A program made the position numbers and the translations under genes. Under the pieces are notes generated by a model. The model ran no database searches. It was not told where the DNA came from and was given only the letters and a program-made list of their open reading frames with translations. Below are positions 1-5,280 of a stretch of 10,098 nucleotides of DNA, one piece after another. Position 1 is the stretch's first letter. Every line of letters starts with the position of its first letter. Origin of the DNA: Lachnospiraceae bacterium UBA3814 (GTDB taxonomy: Bacteria > Bacillota > Clostridia > Lachnospirales > Lachnospiraceae); assembly GCA_002368575.1 (NCBI GenBank), contig DFEA01000021.1, positions 13,057-23,154 of the forward strand, read 5' to 3'.

Positions 1-2
1 AT

Positions 3-401
3 AACGGCGATGTCCCTGAGAATAATGACCGCTGTGGTTACGAGAATAGTGACCGCACCCCGGAGAGAGGCGGCAGCAGGCAGGATGGATACGCTGAGGA
101 AGCAAGGTCCTGTAAAAAAAAGGGACCCTCGGTCATAATAAGGGACAGGATCGATTCAGACCTTCAGGCGGTGTTTGTACTCATGACCTGTGAAAAGCCG
201 GAGCTTACGGAGCCGGTAAGGGAGGGCAGAGGGAGGCTCAGTGTGGGAGAGCTCGGAGAGATAAGCTTTGAGGGGATGGGAAGCGTTGTTATAGAAACCT
301 GTCCCATAAAGGATAAAAGACTGGGAAAGGCCTGGAAGGATGAATGCTACAGGATACTGCTCGCGGCGGAGAGGGAGGATACTGTGATAGAGGTGTATTG
401 A
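3..401 (+). CDS. C-terminal part of a probable heparinase II/III-type polysaccharide lyase (5' end outside window)
   Basis: The frame is open from the left edge to TGA at 399-401 (132 residues), so this is the tail of a larger gene; the GTG at 171 is probably internal. The last ~90 residues read as beta-sandwich: VIIRDRIDSDLQAVFVLMT, then a segment ending in VVIETCPIKDKRLGKAWKDECYRI. This resembles my recollection of the C-terminal domain of heparinase II/III-like lyases (a 'V-DRI-SD' strand, an 'LMT' strand and a 'PI-D-RL...W.D..YRI' ending). Such enzymes cleave uronic-acid polysaccharides by beta-elimination, leaving unsaturated uronyl ends, which fits the GH88 gene downstream. The first ~43 residues are hydrophilic (Asn, Asp, Glu, Arg, Gly, Ser) and look like a variable loop or insertion, with a repeated ENNDR/ENSDR element. 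No catalytic residues fall inside the window, so the family call rests on the tail and context. Another beta-sandwich-ended enzyme is possible. Confidence 0.5.
   Translation, partial: NGDVPENNDRCGYENSDRTPERGGSRQDGYAEEARSCKKKGPSVIIRDRIDSDLQAVFVLMTCEKPELTEPVREGRGRLSVGELGEISFEGMGSVVIETCPIKDKRLGKAWKDECYRILLAAEREDTVIEVY
17..56 (+). repeat. Short direct repeat GAGAATARTGACCGC inside the lyase-like gene
   Basis: GAGAATAATGACCGC at 18-32 recurs as GAGAATAGTGACCGC at 42-56 (14 of 15 identical, 24-bp pitch, so in frame). It lies in the hydrophilic part of the partial gene. TGAGAATAATGAC (17-29) occurs once more in reverse complement at 579-591, beyond the gene, in the leader of the Rpn-like gene. Confidence 0.6.
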
Positions 402-426
402 AACGGATAGTTTAATGAGGAAATCC

Positions 427-456
427 TTGACACCTTATGAGATTTTGTTTTAAGAT
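427..456 (+). promoter_or_regulatory. Candidate sigma-70-type promoter for the Rpn-like gene
   Basis: A perfect -35 hexamer TTGACA (427-432) is followed after 18 bp by TAAGAT (451-456), four of six matches to TATAAT, in an AT-rich stretch. Transcription would begin near 463, giving a leader of about 185 nt that contains the 469-604 inverted repeat. It is the best promoter match between the lyase-like gene and the Rpn-like gene. The spacing is slightly long and the -10 imperfect. Confidence 0.5.
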
Positions 457-468
457 AAATGTGTTTAA

Positions 469-604
469 CATATCGTAAAGGTGTCCGGACGTTCGTCCAT
501 GTTTCCCTTTTGGATTGATTAGTTGAGAGTAGTTATCATCTTTAATGCTGTAGTATGTTTGCCCTATGTTAAGGGTTCGTCATTATTCTCACCTTTACGG
601 TATG
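469..604. repeat. 136-bp segment bounded by a 15-bp inverted repeat (structured leader or MITE-like relic)
   Basis: CATATCGTAAAGGTG at 469-483 pairs with CACCTTTACGGTATG at 590-604. Fourteen of 15 positions are complementary in DNA; the fifteenth is a G-U pair in RNA, so a continuous 15-bp helix would close a 106-nt interior. Smaller dyads lie inside: GGACGTTCGTCC (487-498) and CCCTATGTTAAGGG (562-575). An 8-bp inverted pair TTAACATA/TATGTTAA (465-472 and 565-572) competes with the outer stem. The segment begins within a few bases of the predicted transcription start and ends about 27 nt before the Rpn-like ribosome binding site, so it may be a cis-regulatory RNA. The terminal inverted repeats and non-coding interior also fit a small mobile-element derivative, but I see no target-site duplication. 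Confidence 0.6.
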
Positions 605-648
605 AGCAATATATTGTGATTATCTTAAAGGAAGGAGAAATTTGAAGA

Positions 649-1602
649 ATGGTGGATGGAAAAGGCACTGCTGTTAACAAAGAATACAAGGACAGGCTCT
701 TTAATTATATTTTTGGAAGGGAGGAGAACAGGGAGTGGACCCTGAGCCTTTATAATGCCATCAATGGTTCACATTATTCTGATGCATCGCTGATCGAGTT
801 TAATACGATCGAAGAGATTCTTTATATGGGCATGAGAAATGACACATCGTTTATCGTTTCCGGGGAGATTAATGTATATGAGCACCAATCAACATTTAAT
901 CCAAACATGCCGCTCAGGCTGTTGGGATATGTAGACAGACTCTTTTCTGCTTATATTTCCACAAACAGGCTTAACAAGTATGGAGAACAGCTCATTATGC
1001 TGCCTTATCCAAAGCTTGTGGTCTTCTATAACGGGATTAAGGAGCAGGAGGATGAGGTTATCCTGAGACTTAGTGATTCTTTTGGTGAGGCACACAGGAA
1101 TGATGCCGATATCGAGGTACGGGTAAGGATGCTTAACGTTAACTACGGCCGGAATTCGGAAATCATGGAGAATTGCAGACCTCTTTACGATTATGCATGG
1201 CTGATAGAGCAAATAAGGCAGAATGCAAAAGAGTATGGTATAATCAGAGCAGCAGGCAGGGCAATAGAGCTGATGCCCGATGATTTTGTGATAAAGGGCT
1301 TTCTTATGAAGCATAAGGCGGAGGTGGAAGGGATGCTTGATACCGAGTATAAAGAGGCGGAAATCAGGGAGCTGTTCATGGAGGATGGCCGTGCTCAGGA
1401 ACGAGCGAATACTGAACGAGAACGGAAACGCGCGGATGAGGAATGTGAACGTGCAGATCAGGAAAGAAAACGCGCAGATGAGGAATGTGAACGCGCGGAT
1501 CAGGAAAGTAAACGCGCGGATCAGGAAAGTAAACGCGCGGAAAAGGCAGAGGCTCGTGTCAGAGAGCTTGAGGCTATGCTTGCAGAAAACCGTAAATTGT
1601 AG
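649..1602 (+). CDS. Rpn-family / PD-(D/E)XK-like nuclease-related protein with C-terminal heptad coiled coil
   Basis: This is a 317-residue protein of a type common and often multicopy in Lachnospiraceae, related to the Rpn (recombination-promoting nuclease, 'putative transposase') branch of the PD-(D/E)XK superfamily. The N-terminus NKEYKDRLFNYIFG followed by NREWTLSLYNAING is characteristic. A nuclease-like core follows, with D65 in NDTSFIV and an E-x-Q motif (E78, Q80) in NVYEHQST, then NPNMPLR, PKLVVFYNG (about 127-135) and MLNVNYG. Residues ~245-317 are a very charged coiled coil; 258-299 is six exact heptads. GAAGGAG at 631-637 lies 11 nt before ATG 649, supporting this start. The gene is not flanked by genes of related function and sits between a lyase-like gene and the yesN-like gene. 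Whether it is catalytically active cannot be told; many family members are annotated only as hypothetical. The family is clear, the cellular role is not. Confidence 0.8.
   Translation: MVDGKGTAVNKEYKDRLFNYIFGREENREWTLSLYNAINGSHYSDASLIEFNTIEEILYMGMRNDTSFIVSGEINVYEHQSTFNPNMPLRLLGYVDRLFSAYISTNRLNKYGEQLIMLPYPKLVVFYNGIKEQEDEVILRLSDSFGEAHRNDADIEVRVRMLNVNYGRNSEIMENCRPLYDYAWLIEQIRQNAKEYGIIRAAGRAIELMPDDFVIKGFLMKHKAEVEGMLDTEYKEAEIRELFMEDGRAQERANTERERKRADEECERADQERKRADEECERADQESKRADQESKRAEKAEARVRELEAMLAENRKL
1420..1545 (+). repeat. Six tandem 21-bp units encoding coiled-coil heptads
   Basis: Six consecutive 21-bp units encode ERKRADE, ECERADQ, ERKRADE, ECERADQ, ESKRADQ and ESKRAEK. Units 1-2 and 3-4 form a 42-bp higher-order duplication, and units 5-6 are near-identical. 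Each unit keeps the reading frame and one heptad, so copy-number change would lengthen or shorten the coiled coil without breaking it. The repeats also keep other frames open on both strands, producing spurious ORFs. Confidence 0.9.
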
Positions 1603-1606
1603 ATTG

Positions 1607-1656
1607 AATGAATATTTGTAACTGCCTTGGTAAATGAGAAGATACAAATATTTATT
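1607..1656 (+). repeat. AT-rich hairpin just after the Rpn-like stop codon
   Basis: AATGAATATTTGTA (1607-1620) is complementary to TACAAATATTTATT (1643-1656) over 14 positions, including one G-U pair, with a 22-nt loop. It begins 4 nt after TAG at 1600-1602. There is no following T-tract (GAACAAG comes next), so it is not a classical intrinsic terminator. It could be a transcript 3'-end stabiliser or an edge of the accessory segment. Confidence 0.6.
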
Positions 1657-1670
1657 GAACAAGATGGAAT

Positions 1671-1721
1671 ATGCTTCAGAGGATGAATGAGCTTGCTGTC
1701 AAAAGTGCAAATGGAACTAAC
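1671..1721 (+). pseudogene. Flagellin N-terminal-domain fragment (17 residues)
   Basis: In one frame the DNA reads MLQRMNELAVKSANGTN. This matches the highly conserved flagellin D0/D1 segment usually written M-L-Q-R-M-N-E-L-A-V-(Q/K)-(A/S)-A-N-G-T-N. The residues before it (TRWN) and after it (LALTGKP) do not continue as flagellin. An in-frame TGA lies upstream at 1656-1658. There is no complete flagellin gene or flagellar operon here. The frame runs on to a stop near 1842 and could make a ~57-residue peptide, but its second half is nonsense relative to the overlapping frame. I read it as a scrap of a flagellin gene left by recombination or deletion. The match is by memory of the family motif, not by search. 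Confidence 0.65.
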
Positions 1722-1909
1722 TTGGCTCTGACGGGAAAACCATCCATATTCCGGATGATGAACTGGGGGAATCAGAAAACGGAGGGAGCTATAAGGATAT
1801 TTATTATACCATGCAGGACGGTACCGGCGAGGAGTTTAGGATAAGGCTTATGGACGAAGCGGAGCTTACGGGTATCAAGATTATACAGACTATCCGGCAG
1901 GTATTATAA
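1721..1909 (+). pseudogene. Orphan C-terminal coding remnant, unrecognised family
   Basis: Another frame is open from just after TAA at 1718-1720 to TAA at 1907-1909 and reads LGSDGKTIHIPDDELG, then a soluble-looking sequence (YKDIYYTMQDGTGEEFRIRLMD) ending ELTGIKIIQTIRQVL. Composition is protein-like, and a terminator hairpin follows 26 nt after the stop. There is no ATG near the beginning; the only internal ATG is at 1811 and no ribosome binding site is obvious. It looks like the 3' end of a gene whose 5' part was lost and is now fused, out of frame, to the flagellin scrap at about 1720. I do not recognise the family. Confidence 0.5.
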
Positions 1910-1935
1910 TCTTTGTCACAAGCCTCTGTCGTCCC

Positions 1936-1960
1936 GGGACCGTATGTATGGTCCTGTTTT
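1936..1960 (+). terminator. Rho-independent terminator reading plus strand
   Basis: GGACC (1937-1941) pairs with GGTCC (1950-1954), extendable by one outer G-U pair, and is followed by TGTTTT (1955-1960). A perfect palindrome GTCCCGGGAC (1931-1940) overlaps its left side. The T-tract is on the plus side, so it serves the remnant ending at 1909 and not the convergent yesN-like gene. It may still shield yesN from plus-strand read-through. Confidence 0.55.
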
Positions 1961-1989
1961 GCATCAGGGAGAATCACGGGTAAAGAAGC

Positions 1990-3297
1990 TCAAACAATAT
2001 CCGGCGGGAGACCGGGGCTCTGGAGCTTACTGTTAATGTAGTCGCGGGGGCTCATCCCCTCCACCTTTTTGAATACTCGGGAAAAATAATATGAGGATTC
2101 AAAGCCCAGCGCATCGGACACCTCGTATATCTTCATGTCCCGGTTGAGGAGGAGCTCCTTGGCCTTTTCGATCTTCTTTGTGTTTACGAACTCGGAGAAG
2201 CCGATCTCGGCATTCTTTTTAAATATTGAAGAGAGATAGGCGGGGGAGAGGCCGAATACCTCCGCTACCTCATTCAGCTGAAGCCTTCCGTTAAGGTTTT
2301 CCTCTATGTATTTCTGGATGGAGGCAATGAGCCTGTCCTTTCCGGAACGGCGGTTGGAGCCGACTATATGAGAAAACAGCCTGACCGGTGAACCCTTGTC
2401 AGCCCTGTCCGCAGCGGCCTTTGCTTCCTCAAAGGAGGTATGGATATCCAGTGGATCGGATACCGCGGTACCTATACCGAAGCGCAGCTCCACGCTGAAA
2501 TAGCTTTCTATCATATCTATCGCATTCCCGAGAGCGTCTACTATCTGCTCCATTGCATCGGCTACGGCGGTATTCTCCTCAAAATAGAAAATGAAGGTGA
2601 AGTGATACGGATCGTTTGTTACCCTGTAGCAGGGCGCATATCTTTCCGCTATTCCGCCTGCCATGTTAAGACTGGAGGTATACAGGGTGAGGAGCCTCTT
2701 GTCGTCATGTATGTCTTTTATGCCTAAAGCCCCGTAGACTACGATATAACGGTTGAAGGAAAAATCCATGCGGTTATCATCGGCCTGCTTTTGAAAGGAG
2801 GCTCGGTCAGTAAACACATGGTTTAAAAGCCTTACGAGGAATTTCTGACGGAATCCGTCCAGGGAGGCTTTGGTCATATCCATGGGCTCCCGTTCTCTTT
2901 TTTCTGAATGCTCGAGCACCTTTTTTGCGGCTCTTTCCAGGGCCTTTTTCAGTGAACCCCGCGAAAGCTCGATCTTTACGAGGTAATCTGCCGCATCTCC
3001 GGAAAGGGCGCGCCTTGCCATTTCAAAGTCCTCATAGGCAGTCAGCATTATAAATACCGGAAGGCTCCCGAAACGCTTTGAGGCTTCCTCCATAAGCTCA
3101 AGCCCGTTCATGACAGGCATTTTTATATCGGAGATCAGGATATCCGGGTGCAGCTCGCCTATAAGCCTCAGGGCTTCCTTTCCGTTTGAGGCGTTTCCGA
3201 CCACCTCGTATTCCGGCAGCTCTGAAAGCATGGTTTTTAAGCCTATCTGTACGAGAGGCTCGTCGTCTGCTATCAGGATCCTGTATTTTTCCTCCAT
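1990..3297 (-). CDS. YesN-type response regulator, receiver plus AraC-type DNA-binding domain
   Basis: 435 residues. Residues 1-~122 form a CheY-like receiver: acidic pair D11/D12, phospho-acceptor D57 in ILISDIKMP, switch T86 and conserved K108 in DYLVK. Residues ~130-320 are the middle region usual in YesN-like regulators (FGIGTAVSDPLDIHTSFEEAK near 273-293). Residues ~322-425 are an AraC/XylS domain with two helix-turn-helix units (about 339-360 and 388-411: EVSDALGFESSYYFSRVFKK). The protein should be phosphorylated by the kinase encoded just upstream and activate sugar-uptake genes in the cytoplasm. ATG at 3297 is preceded by GAGG about 8 nt upstream on its strand. It lies 66 nt after the kinase stop with no terminator between, so the two are probably co-transcribed. 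It converges with the plus-strand remnant at 1721-1909. All phosphorelay residues are present. Confidence 0.93.
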   Translation of the reverse strand: MEEKYRILIADDEPLVQIGLKTMLSELPEYEVVGNASNGKEALRLIGELHPDILISDIKMPVMNGLELMEEASKRFGSLPVFIMLTAYEDFEMARRALSGDAADYLVKIELSRGSLKKALERAAKKVLEHSEKREREPMDMTKASLDGFRQKFLVRLLNHVFTDRASFQKQADDNRMDFSFNRYIVVYGALGIKDIHDDKRLLTLYTSSLNMAGGIAERYAPCYRVTNDPYHFTFIFYFEENTAVADAMEQIVDALGNAIDMIESYFSVELRFGIGTAVSDPLDIHTSFEEAKAAADRADKGSPVRLFSHIVGSNRRSGKDRLIASIQKYIEENLNGRLQLNEVAEVFGLSPAYLSSIFKKNAEIGFSEFVNTKKIEKAKELLLNRDMKIYEVSDALGFESSYYFSRVFKKVEGMSPRDYINSKLQSPGLPPDIV

Positions 3298-3363
3298 GCT
3301 CTACCTCATATTATTATAGGAGATGTGTATGATCCGCTCACTAAACATCATTGATCGCACCTG

Positions 3364-5109
3364 CTATGGCTCATCATCTGCCGAATTCTTTAAAGGGTAA
3401 TCAAAATGTATCGTGGTATATTCTCCGGGCACGCTTTTTGCGCTTAACCCGTACTCCTCTCCGAAGCTGAACCTTATGCGGTTATGGACGTTTGCGATCC
3501 CCACATCCTTAAAGAAATCATTTCCGCCGCCCTGGCTTCCCTCAAAAAGCCCTGAGATAAGCTCCTCATCCATTCCGACTCCGTTATCGGTCACATCGAT
3601 ATACAGGTGGGCGGCTTTCGAATACACATGTATGGTTATCTTTCCAGCGCTGCCCTTTGGCTCGATACCGTGGAAGATGGCGTTTTCAACTATGGGCTGC
3701 AGGGAGAATCTGTTGACCGGACTGGTCAGCAGACTGTCGTCCTCGATCTCATAGATAAGCTCTATTGTCCCGCCGTAGCGGTATTTCATTATCGTAAAGT
3801 AATCGTTAAGAAGCTCGATCTCAGATTGCAGGGGAATGATCTGCTCAGAGCTCTTTGATACGTTTTTAAGGAGCCTTGACAGAGCCGTTGACATATCGGC
3901 TATTCCGTCCGCACCCTGAATGGTGGCCATCCATTTGATGGTATTTAAGGTATTATACATGAAGTGGGGATTTACCTGGGACTGCAGGACGCGGTATTCC
4001 AGAGCCTGCTTCGCCCGTTCGTTCCCGACTCTTTCGTGGATAAGGGCATCAACCCTTTGTGACAGATCATTTATGCCACGGCCTATCTGACCAAGCTCAT
4101 TATCCCACTCTATCAGAGGGTCTCTGGAAAAGTCTCCGTTTCCGGTCCTTTCAAGCTTAAGGAGGAGGGCGTCTACGGGATCGTTTATCATTCTTCTCAG
4201 AAGGACATAAATGACCGATCCGGTCAAAATTATGAAGCAAAGAACAAGGAAGACGATAACTATATAGAAAAAGGTACGGCTTCTTAGCTCGCTCCTTGAG
4301 GGGAGCAGGGATATCCTTATCTCCTTGTCGGGAAGAGAATAATCAACGAGCCCGGAAGGGAGTCTGTCGGTTACAAACTCTCCGTTTTCATACCGGTAGG
4401 TGGCAGTATCGGAGAAGGTCAGATAAAGCCTGCAGTCCTCCGGAAAATGAATGTTGTTTATATGAGCCGCAATTACGTCTGCCGGTATCTCCAGATAGAT
4501 AAAGCCTATGATATCCGATGAATAGAACCTTCTGACCGGCCTTATGACCGGAAGTATCCTTACCCTGTCATTTGCATTTACAGGACTGCTTACGAGCCCG
4601 ATATAGCTGTAATCGTCCGAGGAGATGAGCTCCTCGAAGAATGGAGCCTCCCTGATGTTTCCGGCAAGTGTGAGGGTGGAGTTGTTCTGTACTCTTGCAA
4701 TATGGAGAAATTCGCTTCCGTCAGGCACCGAGACCATGAAGCGGTTTATCAGCTCATAGGAGGAGTTTATGCGATATTCACTGTTTAAGTGTGTCCAGGT
4801 ATCCATCGAAAGCTTCCGGGCGTCCGCGTTACGGTCTTCTCCGGAGCCTGCCTTTATTCCCGAGAGATAGTTTTCCACCGCAGGATCTAAGAGCAGTCTG
4901 TTTGAGAACGCGATCACTGAATTAAGGTCGGAATTAATTTCGTTTCCGAGAAGCTGGATATTGATATAGGAAGACTGACGCTGGCTTTCAAGCAGATATC
5001 TTCTTGAGATAAAGAAGCTTAAAATAGCTACCATCAGAGCTATCAGAAAGGAAAAACCGATTATTATGGCTATTATCTCAGCCCTGAGGCTTTTGAACCT
5101 GTCACGCAT
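3364..5109 (-). CDS. YesM-type membrane sensor histidine kinase
   Basis: 581 residues. A transmembrane helix at ~12-34 and a second at ~279-304 bracket a ~240-residue extracytoplasmic sensor region (dCache-like length). A HAMP segment follows (~305-358), then the His_kinase motif SQVNPHFMYNTLNTIKWM with phospho-acceptor H382. The HATPase domain has N-box N476 (PIVENAIFHG), G-box DNGVGMD (508-514) and GIANVHNRI (537-545). It probably senses oligosaccharide or a binding-protein complex at the membrane and phosphorylates the response regulator encoded next. The start is fixed at ATG 5109 because an in-frame TAG is immediately upstream and no later start leaves the first helix intact. There is no Shine-Dalgarno before this ATG; the leader is two repeated U-rich mini-ORFs, which is unusual here because the other genes have clear sites. 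Confidence 0.93.
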   Translation of the reverse strand: MRDRFKSLRAEIIAIIIGFSFLIALMVAILSFFISRRYLLESQRQSSYINIQLLGNEINSDLNSVIAFSNRLLLDPAVENYLSGIKAGSGEDRNADARKLSMDTWTHLNSEYRINSSYELINRFMVSVPDGSEFLHIARVQNNSTLTLAGNIREAPFFEELISSDDYSYIGLVSSPVNANDRVRILPVIRPVRRFYSSDIIGFIYLEIPADVIAAHINNIHFPEDCRLYLTFSDTATYRYENGEFVTDRLPSGLVDYSLPDKEIRISLLPSRSELRSRTFFYIVIVFLVLCFIILTGSVIYVLLRRMINDPVDALLLKLERTGNGDFSRDPLIEWDNELGQIGRGINDLSQRVDALIHERVGNERAKQALEYRVLQSQVNPHFMYNTLNTIKWMATIQGADGIADMSTALSRLLKNVSKSSEQIIPLQSEIELLNDYFTIMKYRYGGTIELIYEIEDDSLLTSPVNRFSLQPIVENAIFHGIEPKGSAGKITIHVYSKAAHLYIDVTDNGVGMDEELISGLFEGSQGGGNDFFKDVGIANVHNRIRFSFGEEYGLSAKSVPGEYTTIHFDYPLKNSADDEP

Positions 5110-5145
5110 CTAAAAAAAATACATCAATGCCTAAAAAAAATACAT
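5110..5145 (-). repeat. Two exact 15-bp direct repeats at 21-bp pitch, encoding tandem mini-ORFs before the yesM-like start
   Basis: CTAAAAAAAATACAT occurs at 5110-5124 and again, identical, at 5131-5145 (plus-strand reading), 21 bp apart start to start. On the minus strand each copy reads ATG TAT TTT TTT TAG (Met-Tyr-Phe-Phe-stop), separated by GCATTG. Both are in frame with the kinase, whose ATG follows the last TAG directly. Pairs of direct repeats about two helical turns apart are typical of AraC-family operators, so this could be the YesN-like binding site. It could also be a translational control leader, since it replaces the expected ribosome binding site. Confidence 0.75.
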
Positions 5146-5213
5146 TTTTAAGCGATGAGATTAATAAATTTACAAATCCGTAAAAGTATTTGCATTCTTA
5201 AGACTTTTGAAAA

Positions 5214-5242
5214 ATTATAACCTAAAAGCAGTTAAAAAACAA
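5214..5242 (-). promoter_or_regulatory. Candidate promoter of the yesM-yesN-like operon
   Basis: On the minus strand TTGTTT (5242-5237) and a perfect TATAAT (5219-5214) are separated by 17 bp. Transcription would start near 5207, leaving a ~100-nt leader that contains the two mini-ORF repeats. On the plus strand the same bases give TATAAC (5216-5221), so a promoter for the divergent transporter could overlap this -10. I found no convincing -35 for the plus direction, which would fit an activator-dependent promoter. Confidence 0.5.
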
Positions 5243-5247
5243 TCAGA

Positions 5248-5260
5248 CCTGCCAGGCAGG
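5248..5260. promoter_or_regulatory. GC-rich perfect palindrome (possible operator) upstream of the binding-protein gene
   Basis: CCTGCCAGGCAGG is a perfect 13-bp dyad (6-bp arms, central A) standing out in an AT-rich region. It ends 10 nt before the GGAGG ribosome binding site at 5271-5275. The odd-length symmetry suits a dimeric repressor; as RNA it would form a 5-bp triloop hairpin. No T-tract follows, so it is not a terminator. Which protein might bind is unknown. Confidence 0.5.
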
Positions 5261-5280
5261 TAATAAAACAGGAGGTAAAC

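Noticed and set aside
171..401. GTG at 171 as the start of a small 76-residue gene
   Set aside because: The frame is open to the window edge, and the residues before 171 (VIIRDRIDSDLQA) continue the same domain, so this is an internal codon.
469..604. Calling the inverted-repeat segment a definite MITE
   Set aside because: There is no target-site duplication at the boundaries and copy number cannot be checked here, so it is left as either an RNA structure or an element relic.
1420..1545. Tandem array as a CRISPR or other non-coding repeat array
   Set aside because: There are no spacers; the units are contiguous, in frame and encode regular coiled-coil heptads.
1337..1621. Plus-strand frame overlapping the Rpn-like C-terminus
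   Set aside because: It is an alternative frame of the same tandem repeats (Arg/Asn-rich), with no ribosome binding site or independent evidence.
889..1662. Long minus-strand open frame (257 codons) opposite the Rpn-like gene
   Set aside because: It is antisense to a clear family member. Its length is due to the 21-bp repeats, which keep several frames open, and the product is a repetitive Phe/Leu-rich sequence with no recognisable domain.
2440..2727. Plus-strand frame opposite the response regulator (also similar frames at 3413-3858 opposite the kinase)
   Set aside because: These are antisense to fully conserved two-component genes, with no ribosome binding site or domain.
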